DNA of 36,655 nucleotides, taken from NCBI GenBank assembly GCA_040880365.1, contig JBBDIO010000106.1:1-36655 (forward strand). The letters are read 5' to 3'. The position numbers and the translations under genes are program-made. This DNA is from JBBDIO01 sp040880365. GTDB lineage: Bacteria; Chloroflexota; Anaerolineae; Caldilineales; Caldilineaceae. The notes beneath the pieces were generated by a model. The model worked only from the letters and a program-made list of their open reading frames with translations, was not told the origin of the DNA and searched no databases. Shown in pieces: positions 23,497 through 32,505 of this stretch (positions are counted from its first letter, which is position 1; each line of letters begins with the position of its first letter).

Positions 23497-24468
23497 ATGC
23501 AGTTACAAACCCACGCATGGGAAAGCACTCTCTTGTCGCTGGCCCACGAAGCCCGCCATCAGAGCGAGTATCCCGTCTCGACGTCATTTGATTCAGCCGT
23601 GTTGGATGAAGCTTACAGGTACTGTGAAACCGTAACGGCGCACCACAGCCGCTCGTTTCATATGGCATCCAGCCTGCTGGGTCCCGATGCCCGCCGCGCC
23701 GTGCGTGCGCTCTATGCCTTTTGCCGCGTCAGCGACGATATTGTAGACGACGAGGCCGACGCCACCGGAATTCGGTCCGCGGCCATGCGCAAGACGCAAC
23801 TGGAAAGGTGGCGTGCGCTGGTGATGACCACAACGCCGCCCGAAGGCGAGCTGGTGGCCCTGGCGTGGACTGATGTACGTTTGCGCTATCGGATCCCCAT
23901 GCGCTATGCGGAGCAATTAATTGATGGCGTGGCGCAGGATTTGACGCCGCGCCGCTATGCCACTTTCGAGGAGTTGGCAGCCTATGCCTATGGGGTTGCT
24001 TCGACGGTGGGACTCATGAGTATGCACATCATCGGCTATCAATCCAACGATGCAATTCCCAATGCCATAAAGCTGGGTGTGGCCCTGCAATTGACAAATA
24101 TTCTGCGCGATGTGGGCGCCGATTTGCGCAACGGGCGCGTATATCTTCCCCAGGATGAATTGGAGGCGTTTGGCCTGTGCGAACATCAGATGGAGCGCGG
24201 CGTAGTTACACGCGAGTGGCGCGAATTTATGAAGTTTCAGATTGAGCGCAATCGCCGGCTCTATGCCGAAGCCATGCCAGGGGTGGGACTATTGGCTGCA
24301 GAAGGTCGGTTTGCGATTGCGGCCGCGGCCAATCTCTATCGCGCTATCCTGCGCGATATCGAGGCGCACGATTACGACGTCTTCAAGCGCCGGGCGAGTA
24401 TTTCCACCCTGGGCAAATTGCGGCGGTTACCCGCAATCTGGTGGCAAAGCCGGACCGCGCGCATCTGA
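23497..24468 (+). CDS. crtB: Phytoene synthase
   Basis: 323 residues of the squalene/phytoene synthase family. Both aspartate-rich motifs are present: DDIVDDE (80-86) and NILRDVGAD (201-209), followed by GRVYLPQDEL. HSRSFHMASSLLG and AFCRVSDDIVD are further family blocks. It condenses two geranylgeranyl diphosphates to phytoene, the first committed carotenoid step. The 40-residue N-terminal extension is not conserved. The gene is divergent from the carH-like regulator across a 265-bp region with CarH-type sites; the GGAG ribosome site is eleven bases before the ATG. It is transcribed alone and ends at a strong hairpin (24494-24533). Confidence 0.96.
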   Translation: MQLQTHAWESTLLSLAHEARHQSEYPVSTSFDSAVLDEAYRYCETVTAHHSRSFHMASSLLGPDARRAVRALYAFCRVSDDIVDDEADATGIRSAAMRKTQLERWRALVMTTTPPEGELVALAWTDVRLRYRIPMRYAEQLIDGVAQDLTPRRYATFEELAAYAYGVASTVGLMSMHIIGYQSNDAIPNAIKLGVALQLTNILRDVGADLRNGRVYLPQDELEAFGLCEHQMERGVVTREWREFMKFQIERNRRLYAEAMPGVGLLAAEGRFAIAAAANLYRAILRDIEAHDYDVFKRRASISTLGKLRRLPAIWWQSRTARI

Positions 24469-24493
24469 TGCGCTTGAGTATTCCTGGGGATCC

Positions 24494-24533
24494 AAAAGCG
24501 GACAAACATGATTGTGCATGTCTGCCCGCTTTT
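24494..24533. terminator. Bidirectional intrinsic terminator
   Basis: AAAAGCGG (24494-24501) pairs with CCGCTTTT (24526-24533), and the inner sequence ACATG/CATGT continues the stem with small bulges around an ATTGTG loop. The A tract on one side and the T tract on the other suit both convergent genes, crtB and the acyl-CoA dehydrogenase. Confidence 0.8.
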
Positions 24534-24596
24534 CTGTTGATGATGGGGAACAATGTATTCCAGCGCACCTCAAACAGCTTCTAAGCGCACCGAAGT

Positions 24597-25751
24597 TTAT
24601 CCGAACGCTGATATACCGGTTAAATCGCGCCCGATGATCAGCTTCTGAATCTGGCTGGTGCCTTCATAAAGACTGGCAACGCGCGAGTCGCGCCACAGGC
24701 GTTCGGGTACATATTCTTCGGAATACCCATAGCCACCGTGAATCTGTATCGCCATATCCGCATTGAGTTTGGCAATTTCCGACGCGTGATATTTCGCCAT
24801 GGAGACCGGGATTGTGCTGACTTCGCCCTGGTTTTTGACCCAGCCTGCGCGGTAGACCAGCAGGCGGGCAGTTTCCACATTGACCTTCATCTGCGCCAGC
24901 ATATCCTGCACCATCTGAAAGCTTGCGATAGGTTTATCGAACGCGATGCGCTCGGTTGCATATTTCACGCTGGCATCCAGCGCATGTTGCGCTGCGCCTA
25001 CACAGCCGCTCGCCACGCCATAGCGCCCGTTGTCCAGTGCGCTCATGGCAATTTTGAAACCCTGACCCACTTCGCCCAGGCGGGCAGAATCGGGCACGCG
25101 CACTTTGTCCAGGAATAGTTCGCCCGTATCGCTGGCGCGCAGCCCCAGCTTGCCGGTCATCTTCTGGCTGGTATAGCCGGGGGTATCGGTTTCGACCAGA
25201 AATGCTACCATACCCCGATGCCGGGAACCTGGTTCCGTTTGCGCAAAGATGATAGCCAGATCCGCCCACGTGCCATTGCTGATCCAGACTTTCTGACCAC
25301 TCAGGATCCACTCGTCGCCTTCCTGGTGCGCGGTCGTGCTGATATTGCCGGCGTCGGAACCGGCGTTTGGCTCGGTAAGCCCAAAACAACCAATCCACTC
25401 ACCGCTACACAATTTGGGCAGATACTGCTGTTTCTGGGCTTCGGTGCCCCAGTGCAGGATGGTTAGCTCTACCAGCGACATTTGCACCGAAAGCGTGGTG
25501 CGCACACTGGAATCGCTGTACCCGACTTCTTCAAAGACAACCGCTTCGGAGATGTAGTCGAGACCTGCGCCGCCGTATTCTTCGGGGATGGGGACGCCCA
25601 AATAGCCCAATTGCCCCATCCTGGTGAGCAGCTCGCGCGGGAATTTACCGGCCTGGTCCCAATCGTGGGCATGGGGCAGGATTTGACTGCGGGCAAAGCG
25701 GCGCACCGATTCCTGAATCATGTGCTGTTCTTCGTTCAAGCTAAAATCCAT
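24597..25751 (-). CDS. Acyl-CoA dehydrogenase
   Basis: 384 residues, standard length. FAD and substrate signatures are CFGLTEPNAGSDAGN and QKVWISNGTWADLAIIFAQT; the catalytic base is Glu363 in SLYEGTSQIQKLIIGR, at the position used by short/medium-chain enzymes. IQIHGGYGYSEEY completes the C-terminal domain. It oxidises an acyl-CoA to the 2,3-enoyl-CoA and passes electrons to electron-transfer flavoprotein. The chain-length class is not deducible with certainty; short-chain/branched is the likely group. The ATG at 25749-25751 follows AAGGAG; the earlier in-frame ATG is rejected. It is 64 bp downstream of the CoA-transferase gene in the same direction, indicating joint action on a CoA-activated acid. 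Confidence 0.95.
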   Translation of the reverse strand: MDFSLNEEQHMIQESVRRFARSQILPHAHDWDQAGKFPRELLTRMGQLGYLGVPIPEEYGGAGLDYISEAVVFEEVGYSDSSVRTTLSVQMSLVELTILHWGTEAQKQQYLPKLCSGEWIGCFGLTEPNAGSDAGNISTTAHQEGDEWILSGQKVWISNGTWADLAIIFAQTEPGSRHRGMVAFLVETDTPGYTSQKMTGKLGLRASDTGELFLDKVRVPDSARLGEVGQGFKIAMSALDNGRYGVASGCVGAAQHALDASVKYATERIAFDKPIASFQMVQDMLAQMKVNVETARLLVYRAGWVKNQGEVSTIPVSMAKYHASEIAKLNADMAIQIHGGYGYSEEYVPERLWRDSRVASLYEGTSQIQKLIIGRDLTGISAFG

Positions 25752-25815
25752 TGCTGGCTCCTTCATTGCACCCTGCATTGCCGCAGGTGGATGTGCGTTC
25801 GGTTAAATGCGGAGT

Positions 25816-27048
25816 TTAGATCACGCCTTGCTGGCGGAGAGCTGCGATCGTCGTGGGATCCATTCCCAGTAGCTCGTTCAAAACGGTTGCGGTATGTTCG
25901 CCCAGATGCGGCGGCGCGCTCTGGACCCGTGGCGGTGTCGCGCTGAGTTTAATAGGCGGTCCGATTTGGGGAATCTCCTCGCCGGCAGGATGGTGTACAG
26001 ATTGTACCATGCCCCGCGCCTGGGCTTGGGGATCGTGCAGGGCTGTGGGAATATCGTTCACCGGCCCACACGGAATCCCCTGCGCGTGCAGCAGCTCCAC
26101 CCATTGCCGGGTTGTACGTTTGCAAAATTCGTTTTCCAGCAGCGGGATCAGTGTCGCGCGGTGTTCAACGCGTGCTGCGTTGGTGCAATAGTTGGGATCG
26201 CCTGCCAGTGTCTCCAGTTCCAGCACACGACACAAGCTCCCAAACTGACGATCATTGCCCACGGCCAGCATGAGCAAGCCATCGGCGGTGGCGAAGGTCT
26301 GATAGGGCACGATGGAGGGGTGGGCATTGCCGTAGCGTTGGGGCGGTGCGCCCGAAACCAGATAGGCGCTCGCCACATTCGCCAGCCAGCTGAGTTGAAC
26401 GTCGAGGAGGGCCACATCGATATATTGACCCTCACCCGTTGCATCCCGGTGGCGCAACGCGCCAAGGATGGCAATTGCGGCGTGCAGGCCGGCGGTGATA
26501 TCCACGATGGCGACGCCGACCTTTGAAGCTGTGCCCTCGTCTGGCCCGGTGATGCTCATAATGCCGCCCTGGGCTTCGATGATATTGTCGTAGCCGGGCA
26601 GATGGGCATAGGGGCCGGTCTGTCCATAGCCAGTGATCGCGCAGTAGACCAAGCGCGGGTTCACGGCACGGCAGGCGGCATAGCCCAGACCCAACTGATC
26701 CAGCGCGTTCACGCGAAAGTTTTCTACCAGGACGTCGGCGCGCTGCACCAGCTCCAGGAAGATGGCCTTGCCCGCAGCATCTTTCAGGTTCAGCGTAATG
26801 CTTTGTTTGTTGCGATTGGCGGTGAGAAAGTAGGCGCTTTCTCCCGCGGCGGTAAACGGGGGACCCCAGTGGCGCGTATCATCGCCGCGGGTTGGCTCTT
26901 CGACCTTGACCACCCGTGCCCCATAATCGCCCAGCACCATCGTGCAGTATGGCCCTGCCAGCACGCGCGAGACATCCAGGATCAGGAGGTCTTTCAGCGC
27001 GGCGGGCGGATGCGCGTCTGGGGGGATGCCTAGGTGGGGCGCGCCCAT
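25816..27048 (-). CDS. CaiB/BaiF-type (family III) CoA-transferase
   Basis: 410 residues. Family III features: LLILDVSRVLAGPYCTMVLGDYGARVVKVE at the N-terminus, NRNKQSITLNLKD, DVLVENFR, and the catalytic Asp154 in GYDNIIEAQGG, which forms the acyl anhydride in formyl-CoA transferase. IPCGPVNDI near the C-terminus is typical. It moves CoA between organic acids; the substrate is unknown. The ATG at 27046-27048 lies inside the 3' end of glgP, a 19-base overlap. It precedes the acyl-CoA dehydrogenase, a pairing often found in branched-chain or dicarboxylate catabolism such as glutarate, so the pair probably activates and then oxidises one acid. Confidence 0.94.
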   Translation of the reverse strand: MGAPHLGIPPDAHPPAALKDLLILDVSRVLAGPYCTMVLGDYGARVVKVEEPTRGDDTRHWGPPFTAAGESAYFLTANRNKQSITLNLKDAAGKAIFLELVQRADVLVENFRVNALDQLGLGYAACRAVNPRLVYCAITGYGQTGPYAHLPGYDNIIEAQGGIMSITGPDEGTASKVGVAIVDITAGLHAAIAILGALRHRDATGEGQYIDVALLDVQLSWLANVASAYLVSGAPPQRYGNAHPSIVPYQTFATADGLLMLAVGNDRQFGSLCRVLELETLAGDPNYCTNAARVEHRATLIPLLENEFCKRTTRQWVELLHAQGIPCGPVNDIPTALHDPQAQARGMVQSVHHPAGEEIPQIGPPIKLSATPPRVQSAPPHLGEHTATVLNELLGMDPTTIAALRQQGVI

Positions 27049-29594
27049 GTGACCAGACCCATTTCCGAAGGATGGATTAGGTGAGGGTGAGTCGGAACCA
27101 CCCGAATGCCGACCACAAACGCGCCACTGGCGGCAGGGGTGAATTCACCCACAAAAGTCGCGACCTGATTGTCGCGCTTGGAAAACGCGAGCGACACGAT
27201 CTGCGGATCAACCAGGGCAACCTCTGGTTCGGGCGTGCCTACAACGGCTTCGACGCGCACCGCATCCTGGGGGATATCGTGTAGCGAGACCCGCGCGCTC
27301 AATGCTACGGTTTGCCCAATTTCCACCACACCACCATTGAGCGGAGGCGCTTCCACGTGTACCTGGTGCCACTGGCGGCGCAAGTCCTGTTTCCAGGTAG
27401 CAAGTTTGCGGGCCTGGGAATAGGATTCTGTGTGGAAAGCCGCACCCGCTTGCGCGGCGGGGAGGTAGAATTTTTCGGTATAATCGATCACCATGCGTCG
27501 CATACTGTAGCGTGGTCCACAGCTGTGGACCGAGTTTTTCATGGTCTGCACCCAATCGCCGGGCACGCCTTCGGCATCGCGGGTGAAATAGCGGGGAATG
27601 ATATCGTCTTCCAGCGTCTGATAGAGGCTGAATGCGTCGGCGGCATCCTGGGTGTCGAAATCCTTATACTCGCGCGGTTCACCAATCGACCAGCCATTAG
27701 CGTCATTGAAACCCTCTGCCCACCAGCCATCGAGAATACTGAAGTTGGGCACGCCACTCATGGCTGCCTTCTCGCCACTGGTGCCGCTGGCTTCGCGCGG
27801 GCGGCGCGGGGTGTTGAGCCACACGTCCACGCCCGAAATCAGATGGCGCGCCACGTTCATGTCATAATTTTCCACGAACACGACTTTGCCGGCGAAGGCC
27901 GGATCGTGGCTCAGTTCGTATATCTGGCGGATAAGCTCCTTGCCGGGTTCGTCATCGGGATGCGCCTTGCCACTGAAAATGATCTGCACAGGCCGATCCG
28001 GATCGTTGAGTATGCGCTTGATACGGTCCAGATCGTGGAACAGGAGTGCTGCACGCTTATAGGTGGCAAAGCGACGGGCAAAACCAATCGTGAGCGCCTT
28101 GCTGTCCAGCGCTTTTTGCGCAGAGGCAATGATCTGTGGTCCTTCGCCGTGGCGTGTGTATTGTGCCACCAGACGCCGACGGACTTCCTGGATCAGTTTT
28201 TCTTTGCGCGTGTGATGCACGGCCCACAGTTCGCCGTTGGGGATCTCGTCTACCCCCGCCCAGGCTGCGCTTTCGTCATCCCGATCCAACCAATCGGCGG
28301 CAAAATAGCGCTTGTACAAATCGCGCAGTTCCTTGACCAGCCACGTTTTGGTATGGATGCCATTCGTCACATGGTCGATAGGGATTTCATCGACCGGCGT
28401 ATTGGGCCACAGGAACTGCCACATTTTGCGGCTCACCTCGCCATGCAGTTTACTCACTCCATTTTGCAGGCTGCTCAGGCGAATTGCCAACACGGTCATG
28501 CTGTATTGAGGTCCCCACGGCAGCTCCTGGCGCGCAAAGTTGATAAAGCGATCGCGGTCGATCCCCAGCTGGCCCCAATATTGCCAGAAGAACTTGTCGA
28601 TAAGTTCGAAAGCGAACGCGTCATTGCCTGCGGGAACCGGTGTGTGGGTAGTAAAGACCGAATCGGCGCGCACGGCCTCTACCGCTTCATCAAAGCTAAG
28701 CTGCTCATCCTGAACCAGGCGTCGCACACGTTCCAACCCCAAAAAGGCACTGTGCCCTTCGTTCATGTGCCAGATGGCCGGCTGATAGCCCAGCGCTTCC
28801 ACCGCGCGCACGCCGCCAATGCCCAGCACAACTTCCTGGCTGATGCGCATTTCCCGGTCACCGCCATAGAGACGGGCGCTCAGTTCACGATCCTGGGGCG
28901 CGTTGTGGGGCACATCGGTGTCCATCAGATAAATGGGAATACGCCCCACCTGAATTTTCCAGATCTTGGCGTGGACGGCACGCCCCGGCAAATCGACCTG
29001 AATCAGAATTTCGTTGCCGTGTGTATCCAGCGCGGGGAGGGCCGGCACTTCGTGGAAATCGATCTTTTCATATTGGGCTACCTGTTGGCCTTCGGCCCCG
29101 ATTCGCTGATTGAAATAGCCCTGGGGATAGAGGAAGCCAACCCCGATAAAGGGCAGGCCCAGGTCGCTGGCAGCTTTGCAATGGTCGCCGCTGAGAATGC
29201 CCAGCCCGCCGCTGTAGATGGGCAGCGCCTCGTGCAGGCCAAATTCGGCACTGAAATAGGCAATCACATCCTGGCTTTTATCAGGGTGGTTCTGATTGAA
29301 CCAGGTGGAGGCATCGGCGCGCATGTAGGTGTCGAAATCTGCAAATACGGCCTGATAGGCATCCAGAAAATCGGGATCAACGGCGGCGTCATCCAGGCGG
29401 CTTTGGGCAATGCGCTGCAAGAGCTTGATGGGGTTGTGGGTGACTTGGACCCACAGCGCGGGATCCAGGCGTGCATAGAGGGCCTGGGCGTCGGGTTCCC
29501 AGCTCCACCACAAATTATAGGCCAATTCGTGCAGGCGCGCGATAGGCGCGGGCAATTTGGGCGCAACAGCTAATTTACCAAGCAAATGAATCAT
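27030..29594 (-). CDS. glgP: Alpha-glucan (glycogen) phosphorylase, GT35
   Basis: 854 residues, full length for the bacterial alpha-glucan phosphorylase subgroup. It begins LAVAPKLPAPIARLHELAYNLWWSW, contains the active-site region EFGLHEALPIYSGGLGILSGDH and WHMNEGHSAFLGLER, and has the PLP Schiff-base Lys609 in EASGTSGEKAAMSGVPN followed by LDGWWAEGF. It releases glucose-1-phosphate from glycogen or maltodextrins with phosphate. The ATG at 29592-29594 follows ACAGGT; a longer upstream reading enters zwf and is rejected. It lies 20 bp after zwf in the same direction, so stored glucan breakdown and the oxidative pentose phosphate pathway are co-expressed, giving NADPH. Confidence 0.96.
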   Translation of the reverse strand: MIHLLGKLAVAPKLPAPIARLHELAYNLWWSWEPDAQALYARLDPALWVQVTHNPIKLLQRIAQSRLDDAAVDPDFLDAYQAVFADFDTYMRADASTWFNQNHPDKSQDVIAYFSAEFGLHEALPIYSGGLGILSGDHCKAASDLGLPFIGVGFLYPQGYFNQRIGAEGQQVAQYEKIDFHEVPALPALDTHGNEILIQVDLPGRAVHAKIWKIQVGRIPIYLMDTDVPHNAPQDRELSARLYGGDREMRISQEVVLGIGGVRAVEALGYQPAIWHMNEGHSAFLGLERVRRLVQDEQLSFDEAVEAVRADSVFTTHTPVPAGNDAFAFELIDKFFWQYWGQLGIDRDRFINFARQELPWGPQYSMTVLAIRLSSLQNGVSKLHGEVSRKMWQFLWPNTPVDEIPIDHVTNGIHTKTWLVKELRDLYKRYFAADWLDRDDESAAWAGVDEIPNGELWAVHHTRKEKLIQEVRRRLVAQYTRHGEGPQIIASAQKALDSKALTIGFARRFATYKRAALLFHDLDRIKRILNDPDRPVQIIFSGKAHPDDEPGKELIRQIYELSHDPAFAGKVVFVENYDMNVARHLISGVDVWLNTPRRPREASGTSGEKAAMSGVPNFSILDGWWAEGFNDANGWSIGEPREYKDFDTQDAADAFSLYQTLEDDIIPRYFTRDAEGVPGDWVQTMKNSVHSCGPRYSMRRMVIDYTEKFYLPAAQAGAAFHTESYSQARKLATWKQDLRRQWHQVHVEAPPLNGGVVEIGQTVALSARVSLHDIPQDAVRVEAVVGTPEPEVALVDPQIVSLAFSKRDNQVATFVGEFTPAASGAFVVGIRVVPTHPHLIHPSEMGLVTWARPT

Positions 29595-29614
29595 GCAGAC
29601 CTGTCTCCGATTTG

Positions 29615-31174
29615 TTAACGCGCCAGGCTGACCGACTGGGGATTCCGCCAATAGCGTCCATCGCGCGCCAACAATTCGTCGGCTTCGTTTGGTCCCCAGG
29701 TACCGGCGGCATATTTAGGCAATTTGATCTGTTTGGACTTCTTCTTGGCAGCCGCTTCTTCCAGACGCCAGGCTTCGGTAATCTGTGTCACGCGTTCCCA
29801 TGCCAGCTCAGTTTCATCGCGGCGGATGAAAAGCGTAGAGTCGCCTACAAGCGCATCCAGCAACAAACGCTCATAGGCATCGGCAGCCGGTTGCTTACCG
29901 AAGTGATCGCTATACATGAATTCCATGGCAACCCGTCCGATATTGACTGCCGGACCAGGGCGTTTGGCGTCGAACGAGAGTCGGATGCCTTCATCGGGTT
30001 GGATGCGCAAAGTTAACACATTGCTGGGGGCGCGCTCATCCTTCACCACATTTTTAAAGAGGAGCATGGGGGGCTTTTTGAAAACGATGTTGATTTCCGA
30101 TACTTTGGCCGCCATAGCCTTGCCGGTGCGCAGATAGAAAGGCACACCTTTCCACCGCCAGTTGTCCACTTCTACGCGCCACGCCACATAGGTATCGGTC
30201 ACCGATGTGGTAGGAACATTCTTTTCCTGTGTATAGTCGGGGATTTCACGGCCATCGCTTACACCGGAACCGTATTGGGCGCGCACGACGGAAGAAGCTG
30301 CCGCGTCCGACTCCAGGGGGCGCATGGAGCGCAAGACATTCACCTTTTGGTCGCGCACGGGTTCGGCGTCGAAGGAGACCGGGGGTTCCATGGCCGTGAG
30401 TGCAAATAGTTGCATCATGTGATTCTGGACCATGTCGCGCAATGCGCCCGACTGGTTGTAGTAGCCGCCACGATCACCGATACCCAGTGATTCGGCGACC
30501 GTAATCTGCACATGGTCGATATAGTTGCGGTTCCAAATCGGTTCGAAAATGCCATTGCCAAAGCGGAAGACCAGAATATTCTGAACGGTTTCCTTGCCCA
30601 GATAGTGGTCGATTCGGTAGATTTGGTCTTCGGCATAAATGTTGAGCAAGTGTTCGTTGAGCTTGCGTGCGCTTTCCAGATCATGCCCAAAAGGCTTTTC
30701 GATCACCAGGCGATGCGTGCCGTTTTCGCTCTTAGTGGTTTCGCCCATGCCACACAAGCCAACCTGGGCAATGAGGGTGGAGATGGACGCGAAAACTTCG
30801 GGCGGTGTGGCTAGATAGTAGAGATGATTGCCGGCGGTGCCGCGCTCGGTATCAAATTGTTTCACGCGCGCGGCAAGCGCCTGGAAGCTCTTTTCGTCGT
30901 CGTAGTTGCCACTCTGATAGTACAGGCCTTGCGAAAAAGCATGCCATACATGCTCATCAATGCCCTGTGGGCCATATTCTTCGATGCCCTCGCGTGCCAG
31001 GGCGCGGAATTCTTCGTCGCTATACTTTGTGCGGGCAAAGCCAATCAGCGTGAAATTGTGGGGCAAGAGGTTCTGATAGGCCAGGTGATACAAGGCAGGG
31101 ATCAGCTTGCGCTTGGACAGATCGCCCGAAGCGCCAAATACGACGAGTAGAACAGGTTCTTCGATGCGTTTCAT
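29615..31174 (-). CDS. zwf: Glucose-6-phosphate 1-dehydrogenase
   Basis: 519 residues, full length. The coenzyme fingerprint VVFGASGDLSKRKL (11-24), EKPFGHD (159-165) and the substrate signature RIDHYLGKE (187-195, Lys194 binding glucose-6-phosphate) are all present; the catalytic His is in ALRDMVQNHMMQL. It oxidises glucose-6-phosphate to 6-phosphogluconolactone and makes NADPH. Two ATGs lie close together; the second (31172-31174) is spaced six bases from AAGGA and is preferred. It heads the zwf-glgP operon. The 110 bp upstream carry a 10-bp repeat (31191-31215). No 6-phosphogluconolactonase or 6-phosphogluconate dehydrogenase gene is in the window. Confidence 0.97.
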   Translation of the reverse strand: MKRIEEPVLLVVFGASGDLSKRKLIPALYHLAYQNLLPHNFTLIGFARTKYSDEEFRALAREGIEEYGPQGIDEHVWHAFSQGLYYQSGNYDDEKSFQALAARVKQFDTERGTAGNHLYYLATPPEVFASISTLIAQVGLCGMGETTKSENGTHRLVIEKPFGHDLESARKLNEHLLNIYAEDQIYRIDHYLGKETVQNILVFRFGNGIFEPIWNRNYIDHVQITVAESLGIGDRGGYYNQSGALRDMVQNHMMQLFALTAMEPPVSFDAEPVRDQKVNVLRSMRPLESDAAASSVVRAQYGSGVSDGREIPDYTQEKNVPTTSVTDTYVAWRVEVDNWRWKGVPFYLRTGKAMAAKVSEINIVFKKPPMLLFKNVVKDERAPSNVLTLRIQPDEGIRLSFDAKRPGPAVNIGRVAMEFMYSDHFGKQPAADAYERLLLDALVGDSTLFIRRDETELAWERVTQITEAWRLEEAAAKKKSKQIKLPKYAAGTWGPNEADELLARDGRYWRNPQSVSLAR

Positions 31175-31190
31175 TCCCATTCCTTATAGA

Positions 31191-31215
31191 GCCTAGAGAT
31201 CTAGCGCCTAGAGAT
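31191..31215. repeat. Direct repeat in the zwf leader
   Basis: GCCTAGAGAT occurs at 31191-31200 and 31206-31215, spaced 15 bp centre to centre, just upstream of the zwf ribosome site. It is probably slippage, or a weak operator. Confidence 0.5.
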
Positions 31216-31283
31216 AGAGCATAACATGCCCAGCGAATCCGACACGACAAAGTTTGCACGCCGCCGGCGAATGCCTGTGGCGG

Positions 31284-32429
31284 TTAGGGCGTGGTTGAGA
31301 CCGGATAGGTCATCACCGGGCCGTTTACCCGGAGTTGAACCGGCTGTCCGACTGCGAAATGATACATTGGCCCCATGCGGGCGTCAATACGCAGACCGCT
31401 GTCGGTCTGGACGCTGATGATCTGATCGTGACCGAAAAAGAGCAGATCGCGCACGCGCGTGCGCGCTTCGGCAGACGCAGGAGCCACCACAATGTTTTCG
31501 GGGCGTATGAGTACATTGACCGCGCCCTGATTGACGTTGATAGCCTCTAATGTGCCCAACTCGCATTCGACGTGATGGCCGCTGGCGTGTCCGGTCAGGA
31601 AATTGGCATCACCTACAAACTCTGCGACTGCCTGGTCTGCAGGTTGCCGATAGAGCTGTTGGGGCGAAGCCACCTGGCGCACCACGCCATCGACCAGGAC
31701 GGCGACAATATCTACCAGGCTTAACGCCTCTTCCTGGTCGTGGGTTACAAAGACCGCAGTGGCGCCGGCCTGTTGTAAAATTGTGCGCACCTCGGCGCGC
31801 ACCCGCACCCGCAACCCGGCATCCAGATTGCTGAATGGCTCGTCGAGCAGGATGAGATCCGGCTCGGGGGCGAGCGCACGCGCCAACGCGACCCGTTGTT
31901 GTTGCCCACCGCTCAATTCATGGGGCATACGGCGGTTGTATCCGGTCAGACCCACCAGTTCGAGCACCGTAGCCACGCGCCGGCGCACGTCTCCGCCATA
32001 GTGATGCAGACCAAAGGCCACATTTTCGGCGACGGTCAGGTGGGGAAAGAGAGCATATTCCTGGAAGACCATCCCCACGCGGCGTTTTTCCGGCGGCAGA
32101 TGAAAGCCCGGACCAGCGACCGGATTGCTGCCGATTGTAATATCGCCCTCATCCAGGTGTTCAAAGCCGGCAATCAGGCGCAGTGTGGTGGTCTTGCCGC
32201 ATCCACTGGGACCCAGGAGGGCCAGCAGGCGACCGCGCGGCAGTTCAAAATTTACGCCATTGGCCGCGCCCACATCGTTGAAGCGCTTGGCAACCCCGCG
32301 CAATAACAGACCGGGCGTTTCGCTGCGCGTGGGGCCAGTGTCTCCCCGTGCAGGCGTGGGAGCATCGGTGATTGGGGCGGCAAGCGGAGTCGCTTCAGCC
32401 GCGCTGGATTTAGGTGTTGATTGCGCCAT
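31284..32429 (-). CDS. fbpC: Iron(III)-type ABC transporter ATP-binding protein (FbpC-like)
   Basis: 381 residues. ATPase motifs are complete: Walker A GPSGCGKTT (73-81), Q-loop in FQEYALFPH, signature LSGGQQQR (172-179), Walker B LILLDEP (192-198) and switch His230. The C-terminal region (about 260-380) has the TOBE-like regulatory fold with VLIRPENIVV and a TDSGLRIDARM segment, as in FbpC/PotA proteins. The N-terminal 40 residues are a Pro/Thr/Ala-rich extension absent from FbpC of model species. It powers import through the FbpB-like permease encoded 76 bp upstream. The substrate is assigned as ferric iron from the FbpB two-domain permease and the flavodoxin context; a thiamine or sulfate system is the alternative. 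Confidence 0.88.
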   Translation of the reverse strand: MAQSTPKSSAAEATPLAAPITDAPTPARGDTGPTRSETPGLLLRGVAKRFNDVGAANGVNFELPRGRLLALLGPSGCGKTTTLRLIAGFEHLDEGDITIGSNPVAGPGFHLPPEKRRVGMVFQEYALFPHLTVAENVAFGLHHYGGDVRRRVATVLELVGLTGYNRRMPHELSGGQQQRVALARALAPEPDLILLDEPFSNLDAGLRVRVRAEVRTILQQAGATAVFVTHDQEEALSLVDIVAVLVDGVVRQVASPQQLYRQPADQAVAEFVGDANFLTGHASGHHVECELGTLEAINVNQGAVNVLIRPENIVVAPASAEARTRVRDLLFFGHDQIISVQTDSGLRIDARMGPMYHFAVGQPVQLRVNGPVMTYPVSTTP

Positions 32430-32466
32430 AGTTGACTTTGATTTCAGGACAGCTAGAACTGTGGAT

Positions 32467-32484
32467 TACACAGGCGACTGTGTA
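32467..32484. other. Perfect short inverted repeat between fbpB and fbpC
   Basis: TACACAG (32467-32473) and CTGTGTA (32478-32484) are perfect complements around a GCGA loop. On the transcript this is a 7-bp hairpin with a GNRA/UCGC-type tetraloop in the 76-bp fbpB-fbpC gap. There is no T tract, so it is not a standard terminator; it could tune relative expression or mRNA stability, or bind a regulator. Confidence 0.5.
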
Positions 32485-32505
32485 GATATACAATCGCAGG
32501 ACCAT

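Noticed and set aside
27312..29573. A 753-codon open frame on the plus strand opposite glgP
   Set aside because: It lies wholly antisense to a well-supported phosphorylase, shows no domain or motif, and is rich in residues expected from reverse-complemented codon bias.
31242..31256. GTGCAAAC and TTTGTCG near the zwf promoter, similar to the CarH-type motif
   Set aside because: Only seven bases match and the two parts do not repeat at 11 bp, so I did not include zwf in the light regulon.
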